Below, piece after piece: positions 6,984 through 14,188 of a stretch of DNA of 32,819 nucleotides. The position numbers were made by a program, and so were the translations under genes. The number at the start of each line of letters is the position of its first letter. The stretch's first letter is position 1. Origin of the DNA: Bacteroidota bacterium (GTDB lineage: Bacteria > Bacteroidota > Bacteroidia > CAILMK01); assembly GCA_013287095.1 (NCBI GenBank), contig JABDEJ010000016.1:1-32819 (forward strand), read 5' to 3'. The notes under the pieces were generated by a model. That model was given only the letters and a program-made list of their open reading frames with translations, searched no databases and was not told the DNA's origin.

Positions 6984-8024
6984 ATGAAAGCATTAGTGTA
7001 TCACGGTCCCGGTAAAAAATCCTGGGAAGAAAAACCAAAACCCGGCATCAACAAACCTACAGATGCCATTGTTAAAATTTTGAAAACCACAATATGTGGA
7101 ACAGACCTTCATATTATGAAAGGGGCTCTTCCGGATGTAACTGATGGCAGAATCATCGGGCATGAAGGTGTGGGTATTGTTGAAGAAATCGGAAGTTCTG
7201 TAAGTAATTTCAAAAAAGGTGAACATGTCATCATCTCATGCATTACTTCCTGCGGCAAATGTGAGTTCTGCAAAAAAGGGATGTATTCACATTGCGAAGA
7301 TGGAGGATGGATATTGGGAAACCTGATTGATGGTTGCCAGGCAGAATATGTACGGATACCTTATGCAGATAATAGCTTGTACCATATCCCGGCTGGCGCT
7401 GACGAAGAAGCATTGGTAATGCTGAGTGATATATTGCCAACGGGTTTTGAATGTGGTGTCTTGAACGGACAAGTAAAACCGGGTGACACTCTGGCGATTA
7501 TAGGTGCCGGGCCAATTGGAATGGCAGCTTTGTTGACCGCCCAGTTTTATACCCCTGCGGAAATTATAGTCATAGATACAGATGAAAACCGCCTGGCTGT
7601 GGCAAAGACTTTCGGGGCCACGCATACGATTAACAATAGTGACGGGAAAGCCGAAGCCGAAGTAATGAAAATTACAAATAACAAAGGTGTTGATGTAGCA
7701 ATAGAAGCTGTAGGCGTATCGGCAACATTTGAACTATGCGAGGCAATTATTGGTGCAGGCGGCCATATTGCCAATATAGGGGTGCATGGTAAAAGTGTAA
7801 CGCTTCATATGGAAACATTATGGTCAAGAAACATAACGATTACCACCCGTCTGGTGGATACGATTACTACCCCTATGCTTTTTAAAACGGTACAGTCCAA
7901 AAAAATAGAACCAAAAAAACTGATTACGCATCATTTTAAACTGGATCAGATTGTTGAAGCTTATGAAACTTTTGGCAATGCCGCCAAAGAAAAAGCGCTA
8001 AAAGTAATATTGACCAACGAGTAA
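6984..8024 (+). CDS. zinc-dependent alcohol dehydrogenase (MDR family)
   Basis: A 346-residue medium-chain dehydrogenase/reductase, which oxidises an alcohol or reduces a carbonyl with NAD(P). The catalytic zinc ligands are in TTICGTD (C38) and IIGHEG (H60, E61). The structural zinc site is the four-cysteine loop C90, C93, C96 and C104 in CGKCEFCKKGMYSHC. The nucleotide-binding turn is GAGPIG (174-179), followed by an acidic strand end (IVIDTD) that favours NAD. The C-terminus LITHHFKLDQIVEAYETF is typical. Substrate unknown. It is the first gene of a co-directional set with two NTF2-fold proteins and an FAD monooxygenase, which suggests work on the same small molecule. Confidence 0.93.
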   Translation: MKALVYHGPGKKSWEEKPKPGINKPTDAIVKILKTTICGTDLHIMKGALPDVTDGRIIGHEGVGIVEEIGSSVSNFKKGEHVIISCITSCGKCEFCKKGMYSHCEDGGWILGNLIDGCQAEYVRIPYADNSLYHIPAGADEEALVMLSDILPTGFECGVLNGQVKPGDTLAIIGAGPIGMAALLTAQFYTPAEIIVIDTDENRLAVAKTFGATHTINNSDGKAEAEVMKITNNKGVDVAIEAVGVSATFELCEAIIGAGGHIANIGVHGKSVTLHMETLWSRNITITTRLVDTITTPMLFKTVQSKKIEPKKLITHHFKLDQIVEAYETFGNAAKEKALKVILTNE

Positions 8025-8061
8025 AATTTCTCTCAAATAGCTAACGTTAAAAATTAAGATA

Positions 8062-8529
8062 ATGACAACAGAGACAGCAATCAAAGAAACGATGAGCGCC
8101 GAGGATTTCGTTAAGGCTTTCACGGAAGCAATGACCCATGAAGGCATCGAAAGCATGATGAAGTTATGGACAGCAAACGGTGTTTGGGAAGTGATGGCTA
8201 CGGGGGAAAAATTTTCTGGACTTGATCAGATCAGGCAACTGGCTGAAAGATCAGTGGCTGCCCGAAATCATGGATCAGGAGAGGGCCTGCTTCCTTTCAA
8301 TGTCTTTACCAACGCAGAAGGAACAAAGCTCATCTGGGAGTATGTCCACAAGGGAGAGGTTACGGATCATTGGCCGGCATCCACCAAAAAGCCTGCAGTA
8401 GGCACAAAGTTTGAGCTGCCAATAGTCCTGGTCTGCGAAATGAAAGATAGTAAGTTTACCATGATCAGAGAATACTTTGATTTACTGACGCTTACTGAGG
8501 CTGGTACGCCACATCATCTCTATTCTTAA
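8062..8529 (+). CDS. NTF2-like (SnoaL-fold) protein
   Basis: A 155-residue protein. The helical start (SAEDFVKAFTEAMTHEGIES) and the following KLWTANGVWEVMATGEKFSG match the cone-shaped NTF2 fold, as do the later strands (KLIWEYVHKGEV, PIVLVCEMKDSKFTMIREYF). This fold hosts ester cyclases, isomerases, dehydratases and non-catalytic binders, so the fold is more secure than the reaction. It lies 37 bp after the dehydrogenase. Its first codons (ATGACAACAGAGACA) nearly repeat the start of the monooxygenase gene at 9039 (ATGACAACAGAAACA). Confidence 0.75.
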   Translation: MTTETAIKETMSAEDFVKAFTEAMTHEGIESMMKLWTANGVWEVMATGEKFSGLDQIRQLAERSVAARNHGSGEGLLPFNVFTNAEGTKLIWEYVHKGEVTDHWPASTKKPAVGTKFELPIVLVCEMKDSKFTMIREYFDLLTLTEAGTPHHLYS

Positions 8530-8553
8530 TCCAACTCAATAAATATAAATAAA

Positions 8554-9009
8554 ATGACACCCAAAGAAATAGTTGTTAACTATTGGAAAGCCTGGAATGA
8601 TCATAACCTGGAGGATTTGCTTGCACTTCTTGCCCCTGATTTTATTTCCCGAAGTTCCCTAAGTCAGGGTCGCCCTGCAAACAAGGATATGATTGCGATG
8701 GGTTTTAATATGTTCGATAGATCCCTGCCTGACCTGAGGGAAGAAGTTGTGAGCATCATTGCAGAGGATGATCATGTAGCATGTCAGGTTATTGAGACTG
8801 CCATCTTCACCGGCCCCATGCAATTGCCAACTGGTGAATTAGCGCCCACAAACAAACAATACAAGATACCCGTTGCTTCTTTTTTCAGGATAAATGCTGA
8901 AGGATTAATTTCTGAGCAGCGAACGTATTGGGATACAGCCGATTGGGAAAGACAAATCGGAATAGATCCGAAGTTGTTTGCACCGAAACTAGAGCCATCC
9001 AAATCATAA
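8554..9009 (+). CDS. SnoaL-like ester cyclase family protein
   Basis: A 151-residue NTF2-fold protein. The opening MTPKEIVVNYWKAWNDHNLE and LLAPDFISRSS, the PDLREEVVSIIAEDDHVACQ strand and the RTYWDTADWERQIG ending fit the SnoaL-like polyketide cyclase/ester cyclase family. Relatives close rings of polyketides or act on similar small acids, but many have unknown roles. It starts 24 bp after the preceding NTF2-like gene and ends 29 bp before the monooxygenase. Two adjacent members of one fold may form a heteromer or act in successive steps. Confidence 0.8.
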   Translation: MTPKEIVVNYWKAWNDHNLEDLLALLAPDFISRSSLSQGRPANKDMIAMGFNMFDRSLPDLREEVVSIIAEDDHVACQVIETAIFTGPMQLPTGELAPTNKQYKIPVASFFRINAEGLISEQRTYWDTADWERQIGIDPKLFAPKLEPSKS

Positions 9010-9038
9010 TTTCAATAATCTGGCAACCATTTAATTCA

Positions 9039-10682
9039 ATGACAACAGAAACAATGAATTCAACCAACCAAAAGCACGTCCCGGTTTTGATCGTGGGCGC
9101 AGGCGGAGCAGGGCTGTCCATGTCCCTCTTGCTTCAGCAACAGGGCATCAAATCATTGCTCATTGAGCGACGGGCTGAAATCTCATGGGTTCCACGTGCC
9201 CGGAATCTCAACTTCCGGACTCTGGAAGTTTTTCGGGGATTGGGGTTGGAAGCAGAAGTAGTCAAAGCCGGCACCAGGGTATCACGGATGTTCAGCAAAG
9301 AAACCCTTGCCTCAAACGAACAAGAGGACATACTTGACGCTGCGACACTGGTAGAAAATATAGAAGAACTTACGCCCGGGCCATTTTTGTGGTATTGTCC
9401 ACAGAATCAGCTCGAACCGCTCTTGTTGTCTAAAACAAAACAACGTGGCGCGAAGGTGCAATATAACACGGAACTCGTTTCTTTTACGCAAGACCAGAAC
9501 GGCGTAACTGCAACCATCAAAGACCGCAGTACCGGGAAAATATTTGAACAACATTCAGATTACCTGGTTGCAGCAGACGGTGCACACAGTCCTGTCCGAA
9601 CAAGGCTCAATATACCAACAAAAGGACTGGGAGCTATTCCGGAGCAATATATATTTGTCTATTTTCGGGCTAACTGGGCCGAACTCGTTCATGATCACAT
9701 GGCTGACGGCATCATTATCAAAAACAGTGATGGTATGGGCATGTTCCTGATCACCGATATGGACCGGGGCATGTATATGATTATCTGCCCGCCCAATGAT
9801 CAAAGATCTCCGCAAGATTACACGAAAGAATTGTGTAAGGATATTATTATCAAAGCGATGGGTAAACGTGAAATATCCGTCGAAATTATAGAAGTGGCAC
9901 CTTGGCAACCCATTCAACGCGTCGCGGATGAGTTTCAGGTGGGCAGGGTATTTCTTGTCGGCGATGCTGCCCATACTATGCCTCCAAAATTGGGACTTGG
10001 TGTCAATACAGCAATACAAAGCGCCCAGAACCTGGCCTGGAAACTGGTATCAGTTCTCAAGGGGAATGCAGGTTCACAATTGCTGACCACATACCAGGAA
10101 GAACGACACCCGGTTGGGTTATTGGTTGCCGATCAATCGCTAACGGGTCCTGCTACAGAATTACTTGATAAAATGAGTGCAAACATCTCGGAGCTTCCCA
10201 AGAAGCAACTCTCACTCCTGCGGATTATTGTCGGCTATCCTTATCGTTCAGAAGCAATTATATCAGAAGAGTATACACCATTGTCACCAGATGATTTTCC
10301 GGATCGTCCTGAACTCAGCGGTTTGCCGGGTACACGGTTGACTCATATATGGGTTGAACAAAAAGGGAAACGTATCTCTACACTCGATTTGTTTGATGGC
10401 CGCATTGTTTTGCTCACAGGCTCAAATGGTTCATCATGGTGTGAGGCCGCAAAAACAATGGCTTCAAAGATGGGAATTGATCTGGCAGCCTATCGCGTTG
10501 GCGGAGATGGTGACCTTATTGATAAGGAAAATGGATGGCAAACAAAAATGAGGATGCCAGATAATGGAGCAATGCTGGTTCGGCCGGATGGTTATGTAGC
10601 CTGGCGCAGTATGACAATGCCCGCAAATCCGGCAGAGCAACTTGAAAGTGCACTTGTACATATTCTGTCCGTCAAGGTGTAA
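9039..10682 (+). CDS. FAD-dependent aromatic monooxygenase (class A, PheA/TfdB type)
   Basis: A 547-residue class A flavoprotein hydroxylase. These use NAD(P)H and O2 to hydroxylate phenolic rings or polyketide intermediates. Visible motifs: the FAD dinucleotide turn GAGGAG (20-25) ending at LLIERR, the DG motif in YLVAADGAHSPVR (180-181), and the GD motif in VFLVGDAAHTMPPKLGLGVN (308-309). Residues from about 440 look like the C-terminal thioredoxin-like domain of the phenol hydroxylase and PgaE/RdmE relatives. I chose the ATG at 9039, after the stop of the preceding gene, because the fold begins directly after it. The combination with SnoaL-like proteins recalls polyketide tailoring enzymes. 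Confidence 0.9.
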   Translation: MTTETMNSTNQKHVPVLIVGAGGAGLSMSLLLQQQGIKSLLIERRAEISWVPRARNLNFRTLEVFRGLGLEAEVVKAGTRVSRMFSKETLASNEQEDILDAATLVENIEELTPGPFLWYCPQNQLEPLLLSKTKQRGAKVQYNTELVSFTQDQNGVTATIKDRSTGKIFEQHSDYLVAADGAHSPVRTRLNIPTKGLGAIPEQYIFVYFRANWAELVHDHMADGIIIKNSDGMGMFLITDMDRGMYMIICPPNDQRSPQDYTKELCKDIIIKAMGKREISVEIIEVAPWQPIQRVADEFQVGRVFLVGDAAHTMPPKLGLGVNTAIQSAQNLAWKLVSVLKGNAGSQLLTTYQEERHPVGLLVADQSLTGPATELLDKMSANISELPKKQLSLLRIIVGYPYRSEAIISEEYTPLSPDDFPDRPELSGLPGTRLTHIWVEQKGKRISTLDLFDGRIVLLTGSNGSSWCEAAKTMASKMGIDLAAYRVGGDGDLIDKENGWQTKMRMPDNGAMLVRPDGYVAWRSMTMPANPAEQLESALVHILSVKV

Positions 10683-10710
10683 ATTTGAAAATGCAAACAG
10701 GGAAAGGGTA

Positions 10711-11505
10711 TTGAAAATTGATGCTTACATACCAAACGAATTATTAAGCCCTTTCATCCTGACTTATCTGATCATAGAAAGTCAGGGCGAGGGGGTAAAC
10801 AAGGTATTGCCCGATACATCTCTTGTGCTGGCTTTCAGATATAAGGGACATCTAAGTTATATAGCCGACAACAAAGAGACCAGCTTGCCACTTGCAGCGG
10901 TTTCGGGTTTGAGAAAGACGATACGGCTGTTCAATTACTCAAAAGATACCGGTAATATCCTGGTATTGTTTAAAGAAGCCGGTGCAGCAGCATTTTTCAA
11001 GAATCCCCTTCATAATCTGTATGATGAAACTGTTTCGCTAGATAATTTCATCAGCCAACAATATCTATCAATAATTGAAGAACAATTATCCGAAGCAAAG
11101 AATAATGCCGAAAGAATAGAATTGATTGAAAAGTTTCTGCTATCTGCGATGTCTGACCAAAAACCTGATGCGTTAATTTTAACAGCACTTAAAAAAATCC
11201 ACATTGCCAACGGCATCATCAATATAAAAAATCTTGCTGAGAGTCTTTATATAAGCCAGGACCGTTTTGAAAAACGCTTTAGGCGTGTAGTTGGTACCTC
11301 GCCAAAACAATTTTCCTCCCTGGTGCGGATGAAATACATAACCGGAACAGGAGGGCAAAAACAAAATCTTGTTAATCTGGCCTTTGATGCCGGGTATTTC
11401 GACCAGCCACATTTCAATCGAGGGTTCAAATCGTTTACGGGACAGACGCCTAAGGACTTTTTTAAATCCCCGTCCTTTCTGCAAATCAATGATTTTATAC
11501 AATAA
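10711..11505 (+). CDS. AraC-family regulator with DUF6597-like N-terminus
   Basis: A protein of about 264 residues if it starts at the TTG at 10711 (then KIDAYIPNELLSPFI). No ATG exists in frame before the fold, and a TTG at 10642 would overlap the monooxygenase gene by 41 bases. The N-terminal part, with VLPDTSLVLAFRYKG, matches the ligand-binding type (DUF6597) common in Bacteroidota AraC regulators. The C-terminal double helix-turn-helix shows INIKNLAESLYISQDRFEKR and FDAGYFDQPHFNRGFKSFTG, with TPKDFF at the end. It probably controls the operon in which it sits, responding to a small molecule. Confidence 0.85.
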   Translation: MKIDAYIPNELLSPFILTYLIIESQGEGVNKVLPDTSLVLAFRYKGHLSYIADNKETSLPLAAVSGLRKTIRLFNYSKDTGNILVLFKEAGAAAFFKNPLHNLYDETVSLDNFISQQYLSIIEEQLSEAKNNAERIELIEKFLLSAMSDQKPDALILTALKKIHIANGIINIKNLAESLYISQDRFEKRFRRVVGTSPKQFSSLVRMKYITGTGGQKQNLVNLAFDAGYFDQPHFNRGFKSFTGQTPKDFFKSPSFLQINDFIQ

Positions 11506-11552
11506 CAGGTATTTGGTTATGGATAGTTTTGAACTTTCAAATACTTAACAAA

Positions 11553-12053
11553 ATGAAAGGCAAATTATTTAACAACATCCTGTTATTCTCGCTCTTTGGT
11601 ATTACACTTGGTTTTTTTGGTGTTCTTTACGAAGGAGTAGTATATGGGCCAAAAATGATGGATTTCTCCATGGAGAGAATGCTTTTTTGGAAAAACTTCA
11701 CCTCTGTTATTAGTCCCCTTGTCTACTATATGCCATGGGACCCATTGGCGACAGTTATATTGGTTGTCTTGTGTTTTATAGCCCCCAAAGAAAATGGATT
11801 GCAAAAAAAACGATTACAATGGGCAAGTGTTTTTCAGGCAACTTCCTTATTATTAACATTTTACATCTTAACTCAAATTAATTTTAAGCATAGTTTTGGC
11901 AACCTGGATCAGTATGCTGATGCCATTCCGGGCAAGGTACTTCTTTTTAATGTTCTGAGCTTTGTCAGGATAATCTTGGCTGCTATAGCCGTAATAACTG
12001 TTTTTAGAACATACGTCCAAACTCAGGTAGACCTGTACAATCCCAAAATGTAG
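11553..12053 (+). CDS. four-helix membrane protein, possibly DUF1772-like
   Basis: A 166-residue integral membrane protein with four probable membrane segments (about residues 8-28, 55-75, 92-110 and 128-150). Short charged loops lie between them. The arrangement, and the final VLSFVRIILAAIAVI helix carrying an arginine, resemble the DUF1772/anthrone-oxygenase-like group, but the match is only by eye. Such proteins often accompany polyketide or aromatic modification genes, which would fit the upstream operon. I chose the ATG at 11553 over a TTG at 11529. It is the last gene before module copy A, which overlaps its stop codon. Confidence 0.65.
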   Translation: MKGKLFNNILLFSLFGITLGFFGVLYEGVVYGPKMMDFSMERMLFWKNFTSVISPLVYYMPWDPLATVILVVLCFIAPKENGLQKKRLQWASVFQATSLLLTFYILTQINFKHSFGNLDQYADAIPGKVLLFNVLSFVRIILAAIAVITVFRTYVQTQVDLYNPKM

Positions 12054-12115
12054 GAATAATGTAACTTATTTTAAAAATCCTGTAATAATCGCATGGTTGA
12101 AGTGGCTCAACTTTG
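12050..12115 (+). promoter_or_regulatory. regulon promoter module, copy A
   Basis: GTAGGAATAATGTAAC carries the first half-site (12060-12065). The second, TGTAAT, is at 12081-12086 (21 bp later), and TTTG is at 12112-12115 (31 bp later) within CTCAACTTTG. The 5' flank overlaps the stop codon of the membrane-protein gene. It closely resembles copy E down to CTCAACTTTGCATTATAAT. Confidence 0.85.
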
Positions 12116-12146
12116 CATTATAATAATTCGATAAACTTAAAATAAG

Positions 12147-12410
12147 ATGAGAACAGCCACAACAACCCAAATCAAAGTAGCGAGAACAAATATCTCACGC
12201 ATTGAAAACCAACCAGGCAAAGAATACCTTAATCCCACTACTTCTCATTTAGAGACTGCAGTGAAACATTATCTGCTTTACAATCTCGATATCCTGCTGG
12301 AAGTATCGAAGCATGAGAAAATGGAAGGCGACCTTGAAACTGCCTCCGCTATTATTAGAAACTACGAATTCCTGAGTCTCGTAAACGATCTGAACCAGGA
12401 AGGTTTATAA
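12147..12410 (+). CDS. small helical protein of unknown function
   Basis: An 87-residue soluble protein starting MRTATTTQIKVARTNISRIE. It is not recognised. The C-terminal two thirds, from SHLETAVKHYLLYNLDILLE to the end, are predicted by eye to be amphipathic helices. There is no signal peptide. The first codons (ATGAGAACAGC) are the same as those of the small gene at 17844, and both follow the regulon module, suggesting that promoter and start were copied together. It leads a tight three-gene unit with two small membrane proteins. Confidence 0.7.
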   Translation: MRTATTTQIKVARTNISRIENQPGKEYLNPTTSHLETAVKHYLLYNLDILLEVSKHEKMEGDLETASAIIRNYEFLSLVNDLNQEGL

Positions 12411-12411
12411 T

Positions 12412-12555
12412 ATGTTAGCAAACCAACTTGTTCCTGTTTTTAAGTACATTGCTTACCCATTGTACTTTACAGTTCTTTTGGCAGCCATAGGCGTTGTTAC
12501 TTTTCTGTTGTTCAGGGTATATCCGACAGCAATACAAATTCTGGCAATTTTATAA
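12412..12555 (+). CDS. 47-residue single-pass membrane peptide
   Basis: A short reading frame that begins one base after the stop codon of the preceding gene (TAATATG). It encodes MLANQLVPVFKYIAYPLYFT, then a long hydrophobic run (VLLAAIGVVTFLLF), then RVYPTAIQILAIL. One membrane helix is clear, and the tail may be a second short hydrophobic segment. The close coupling and the continuing coding character up to the next gene 18 bp later support it. Not recognised as a known family. Confidence 0.6.
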   Translation: MLANQLVPVFKYIAYPLYFTVLLAAIGVVTFLLFRVYPTAIQILAIL

Positions 12556-12573
12556 AATTTAAAAATTAAAACT

Positions 12574-12798
12574 ATGTTTTACAGCGGTTATCATTTTTGG
12601 GGAATGCACCTGATATGGTGGTTTGTCTGGATCATGCTACTTTTCTGGATTTTCGCAACTCCTTATCGTATTCCCGGTGAGATGCGTAGAAAAGACGGTC
12701 CATTGGATATTCTGCAAAAGCGGTATGCCGGTGGTGAAATAACCACGGAAGAATTCCAGGAGCGGAAAAAACATCTTGAAGGCGAGCAGGGGAAATGA
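12574..12798 (+). CDS. small membrane protein with a SHOCT domain
   Basis: A 74-residue protein. The first half is a strongly hydrophobic, tryptophan-rich membrane segment (MHLIWWFVWIMLLFWIFATP). The second half, PLDILQKRYAGGEITTEEFQ followed by ERKKHLE, is a classic SHOCT (short C-terminal) motif with LxxRYAxGEIxxEEFxxxK. SHOCT tails are often found on small envelope-associated proteins and are thought to mediate oligomerisation. It is the last gene in the unit under module copy A, which ties it to the envelope regulon. Confidence 0.85.
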   Translation: MFYSGYHFWGMHLIWWFVWIMLLFWIFATPYRIPGEMRRKDGPLDILQKRYAGGEITTEEFQERKKHLEGEQGK

Positions 12799-12889
12799 AA
12801 CTGATATTTGTCAGGTTGCGTTATAGATATTATTCCGACATTCGTATTGCGGAAGGTGGTTTGGGTCTTAAACCATATATCGGCAGTAT

Positions 12890-12897
12890 TATCTTCG
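12890..12897 (+). promoter_or_regulatory. possible -7 box for the first AraC paralogue
   Basis: TATCTTCG, identical to the mnmE -7 box. It would give a leader of about 40 nt to the TTG at 12942. No regulon module lies here, unlike before the second paralogue. Confidence 0.4.
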
Positions 12898-12941
12898 TAA
12901 ACCCGTTCATCCTGAATTTTTAAGAGAAAAAGGCGTACAAT

Positions 12942-13502
12942 TTGAAACTCTACATCAAATACATGGTAAGCATCAGGTGCAAGCTGATCGTGAAGGAAGA
13001 ATTGAAAAATCTCGGACTTCATTACGTGATCGTAAACCTGGGAGAAGTAGATGTTTTGGAAGACATTACAGCAAAACAAAGGGAAAAATTAAGGGAGGCT
13101 CTTTTGAAATCGGGCCTTGAACTTATGGAAGACAAAAAGGCGATGCTAATCGAGAAGATAAAGAATATCATTATCGAAATGATTCATTATGAAGATGAAC
13201 TTCCCAAGGTAAATTTTTCAGAATACCTTAGTGAAAAGATGAATTATGACTATACCTACCTGGCAAATCTCTTTTCAGAAACTGAGGGCACCACGATAGA
13301 GCATTTTATCATTCTGCATAAAATAGAAAGGGTAAAAGAATTGATCCTATACAACGAACTCAACCTGACTGAAATAGCTGACAAACTTCATTATAGCAGC
13401 GTGGCCCACCTTTCAAATCAGTTTAAAAAGATCACCGGGCTAACGCCATCATTCTTTAAATCGCTTAAACACAAGAAGCGGGTCATGCTTGAAAATGTGT
13501 GA
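12942..13502 (+). CDS. AraC-type HTH regulator, paralogue 1
   Basis: A 186-residue protein if it starts at the TTG at 12942 (KLYIKYMVSIRCK), or 179 from the ATG at 12963. I prefer the TTG because the second paralogue keeps the same LKxxIKYM prefix, also behind a TTG. The N-terminal half (KEELKNLGLHYVIVNLGEVD and so on) has no known ligand domain. The C-terminal half is an AraC DNA-binding domain: YTYLANLFSETEGTTIEHFI, then LNLTEIADKLHYSSVAHLSN, then QFKKITGLTPSFFK. It has no module in front, so it may be the constitutive member of the pair. It is a candidate activator for the TGTAAC modules. Confidence 0.85.
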   Translation: MKLYIKYMVSIRCKLIVKEELKNLGLHYVIVNLGEVDVLEDITAKQREKLREALLKSGLELMEDKKAMLIEKIKNIIIEMIHYEDELPKVNFSEYLSEKMNYDYTYLANLFSETEGTTIEHFIILHKIERVKELILYNELNLTEIADKLHYSSVAHLSNQFKKITGLTPSFFKSLKHKKRVMLENV

Positions 13503-13562
13503 ATTATGCAAGTTTTTTCAAACATTGTGTAATAGTCTCCTGATCTCAGGTGCCGAACTTTG
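13497..13562 (+). promoter_or_regulatory. regulon promoter module, copy B (before the second AraC paralogue)
   Basis: TGCAAG (13507-13512) and TGTAAT (13528-13533) are 21 bp apart, and TTTG is at 13559-13562, 31 bp further, within CGAACTTTG. This is the most degenerate plus-strand copy (two changes in the first half-site). Its 5' edge overlaps the stop codon of paralogue 1. Transcription would begin near 13569, which excludes the GTG at 13550 as a start for the next gene. Confidence 0.75.
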
Positions 13563-13588
13563 TATTATCCCTAAACACAAAGTTTCGT

Positions 13589-14164
13589 TTGAAAATATTT
13601 ATCAAGTACATGTTCAGTGCCCGCTGCAAAGTGGCTGTGAAAGAAGAGCTTAAAAAGCTTGGGCTGCATTTCATCGTTGTGGATCTTGGCGAGGTGGAGA
13701 TCATGGAGGAGCTTTCTCCTGACCAACGCGAGCGACTGAAATCTGCTTTATCTGATTGCGGTTTTGAACTCATGGATGACAGAAGGGCTCTTTTGATCGA
13801 AAAAATAAAAAGCACGATTGTGGATATGGTTTATTCTGATAATGAAACGGTTAAAATAAAGAATTCTGATTATCTCAGCGAGAAACTCGGTATTGATTAC
13901 CCATATCTTGCGAATTTATTTTCAGAAGTACAGGGCACAACCATTGAGCAATACATTATCACCCTCAGAATTGAACATATAAAAGAACTGATCGTATATG
14001 GGGAGTTGAGTATCTCTGACATTGCCTGGAAGTTGAATTACAGCAGTGTGGCACATTTATCCAACCAGTTCAAAAAAGTGACCGGTTTTCCGCCTTCCCA
14101 TTTTAAACAACTAAAAGAAAAAAGGCAAAGCCCGGTTAGTGCCACGCAAATTGAAACAGCCTAA
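13589..14164 (+). CDS. AraC-type HTH regulator, paralogue 2
   Basis: A 191-residue protein from the TTG at 13589 (KIFIKYMFSARCK); an ATG at 13610 is the alternative. By eye, more than half its residues match paralogue 1, with near identity in the DNA-binding part (YSSVAHLSNQFKKVTG, FSEVQGTTIEQ, YLANLFSE). It differs at the C-terminal tail. It stands directly behind module copy B, so it is probably controlled by the system it may itself serve. The hybrid kinase starts 24 bp after its stop, which points to one operon of regulator, kinase, receiver and cupin. Confidence 0.87.
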   Translation: MKIFIKYMFSARCKVAVKEELKKLGLHFIVVDLGEVEIMEELSPDQRERLKSALSDCGFELMDDRRALLIEKIKSTIVDMVYSDNETVKIKNSDYLSEKLGIDYPYLANLFSEVQGTTIEQYIITLRIEHIKELIVYGELSISDIAWKLNYSSVAHLSNQFKKVTGFPPSHFKQLKEKRQSPVSATQIETA

Positions 14165-14188
14165 AATCAAAACGAGAGCAACAAGAGT

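Noticed and set aside
12663..13079. 138-codon minus-strand frame overlapping the SHOCT and AraC genes
   Set aside because: It spans two well-supported plus-strand genes and shows no domain pattern.
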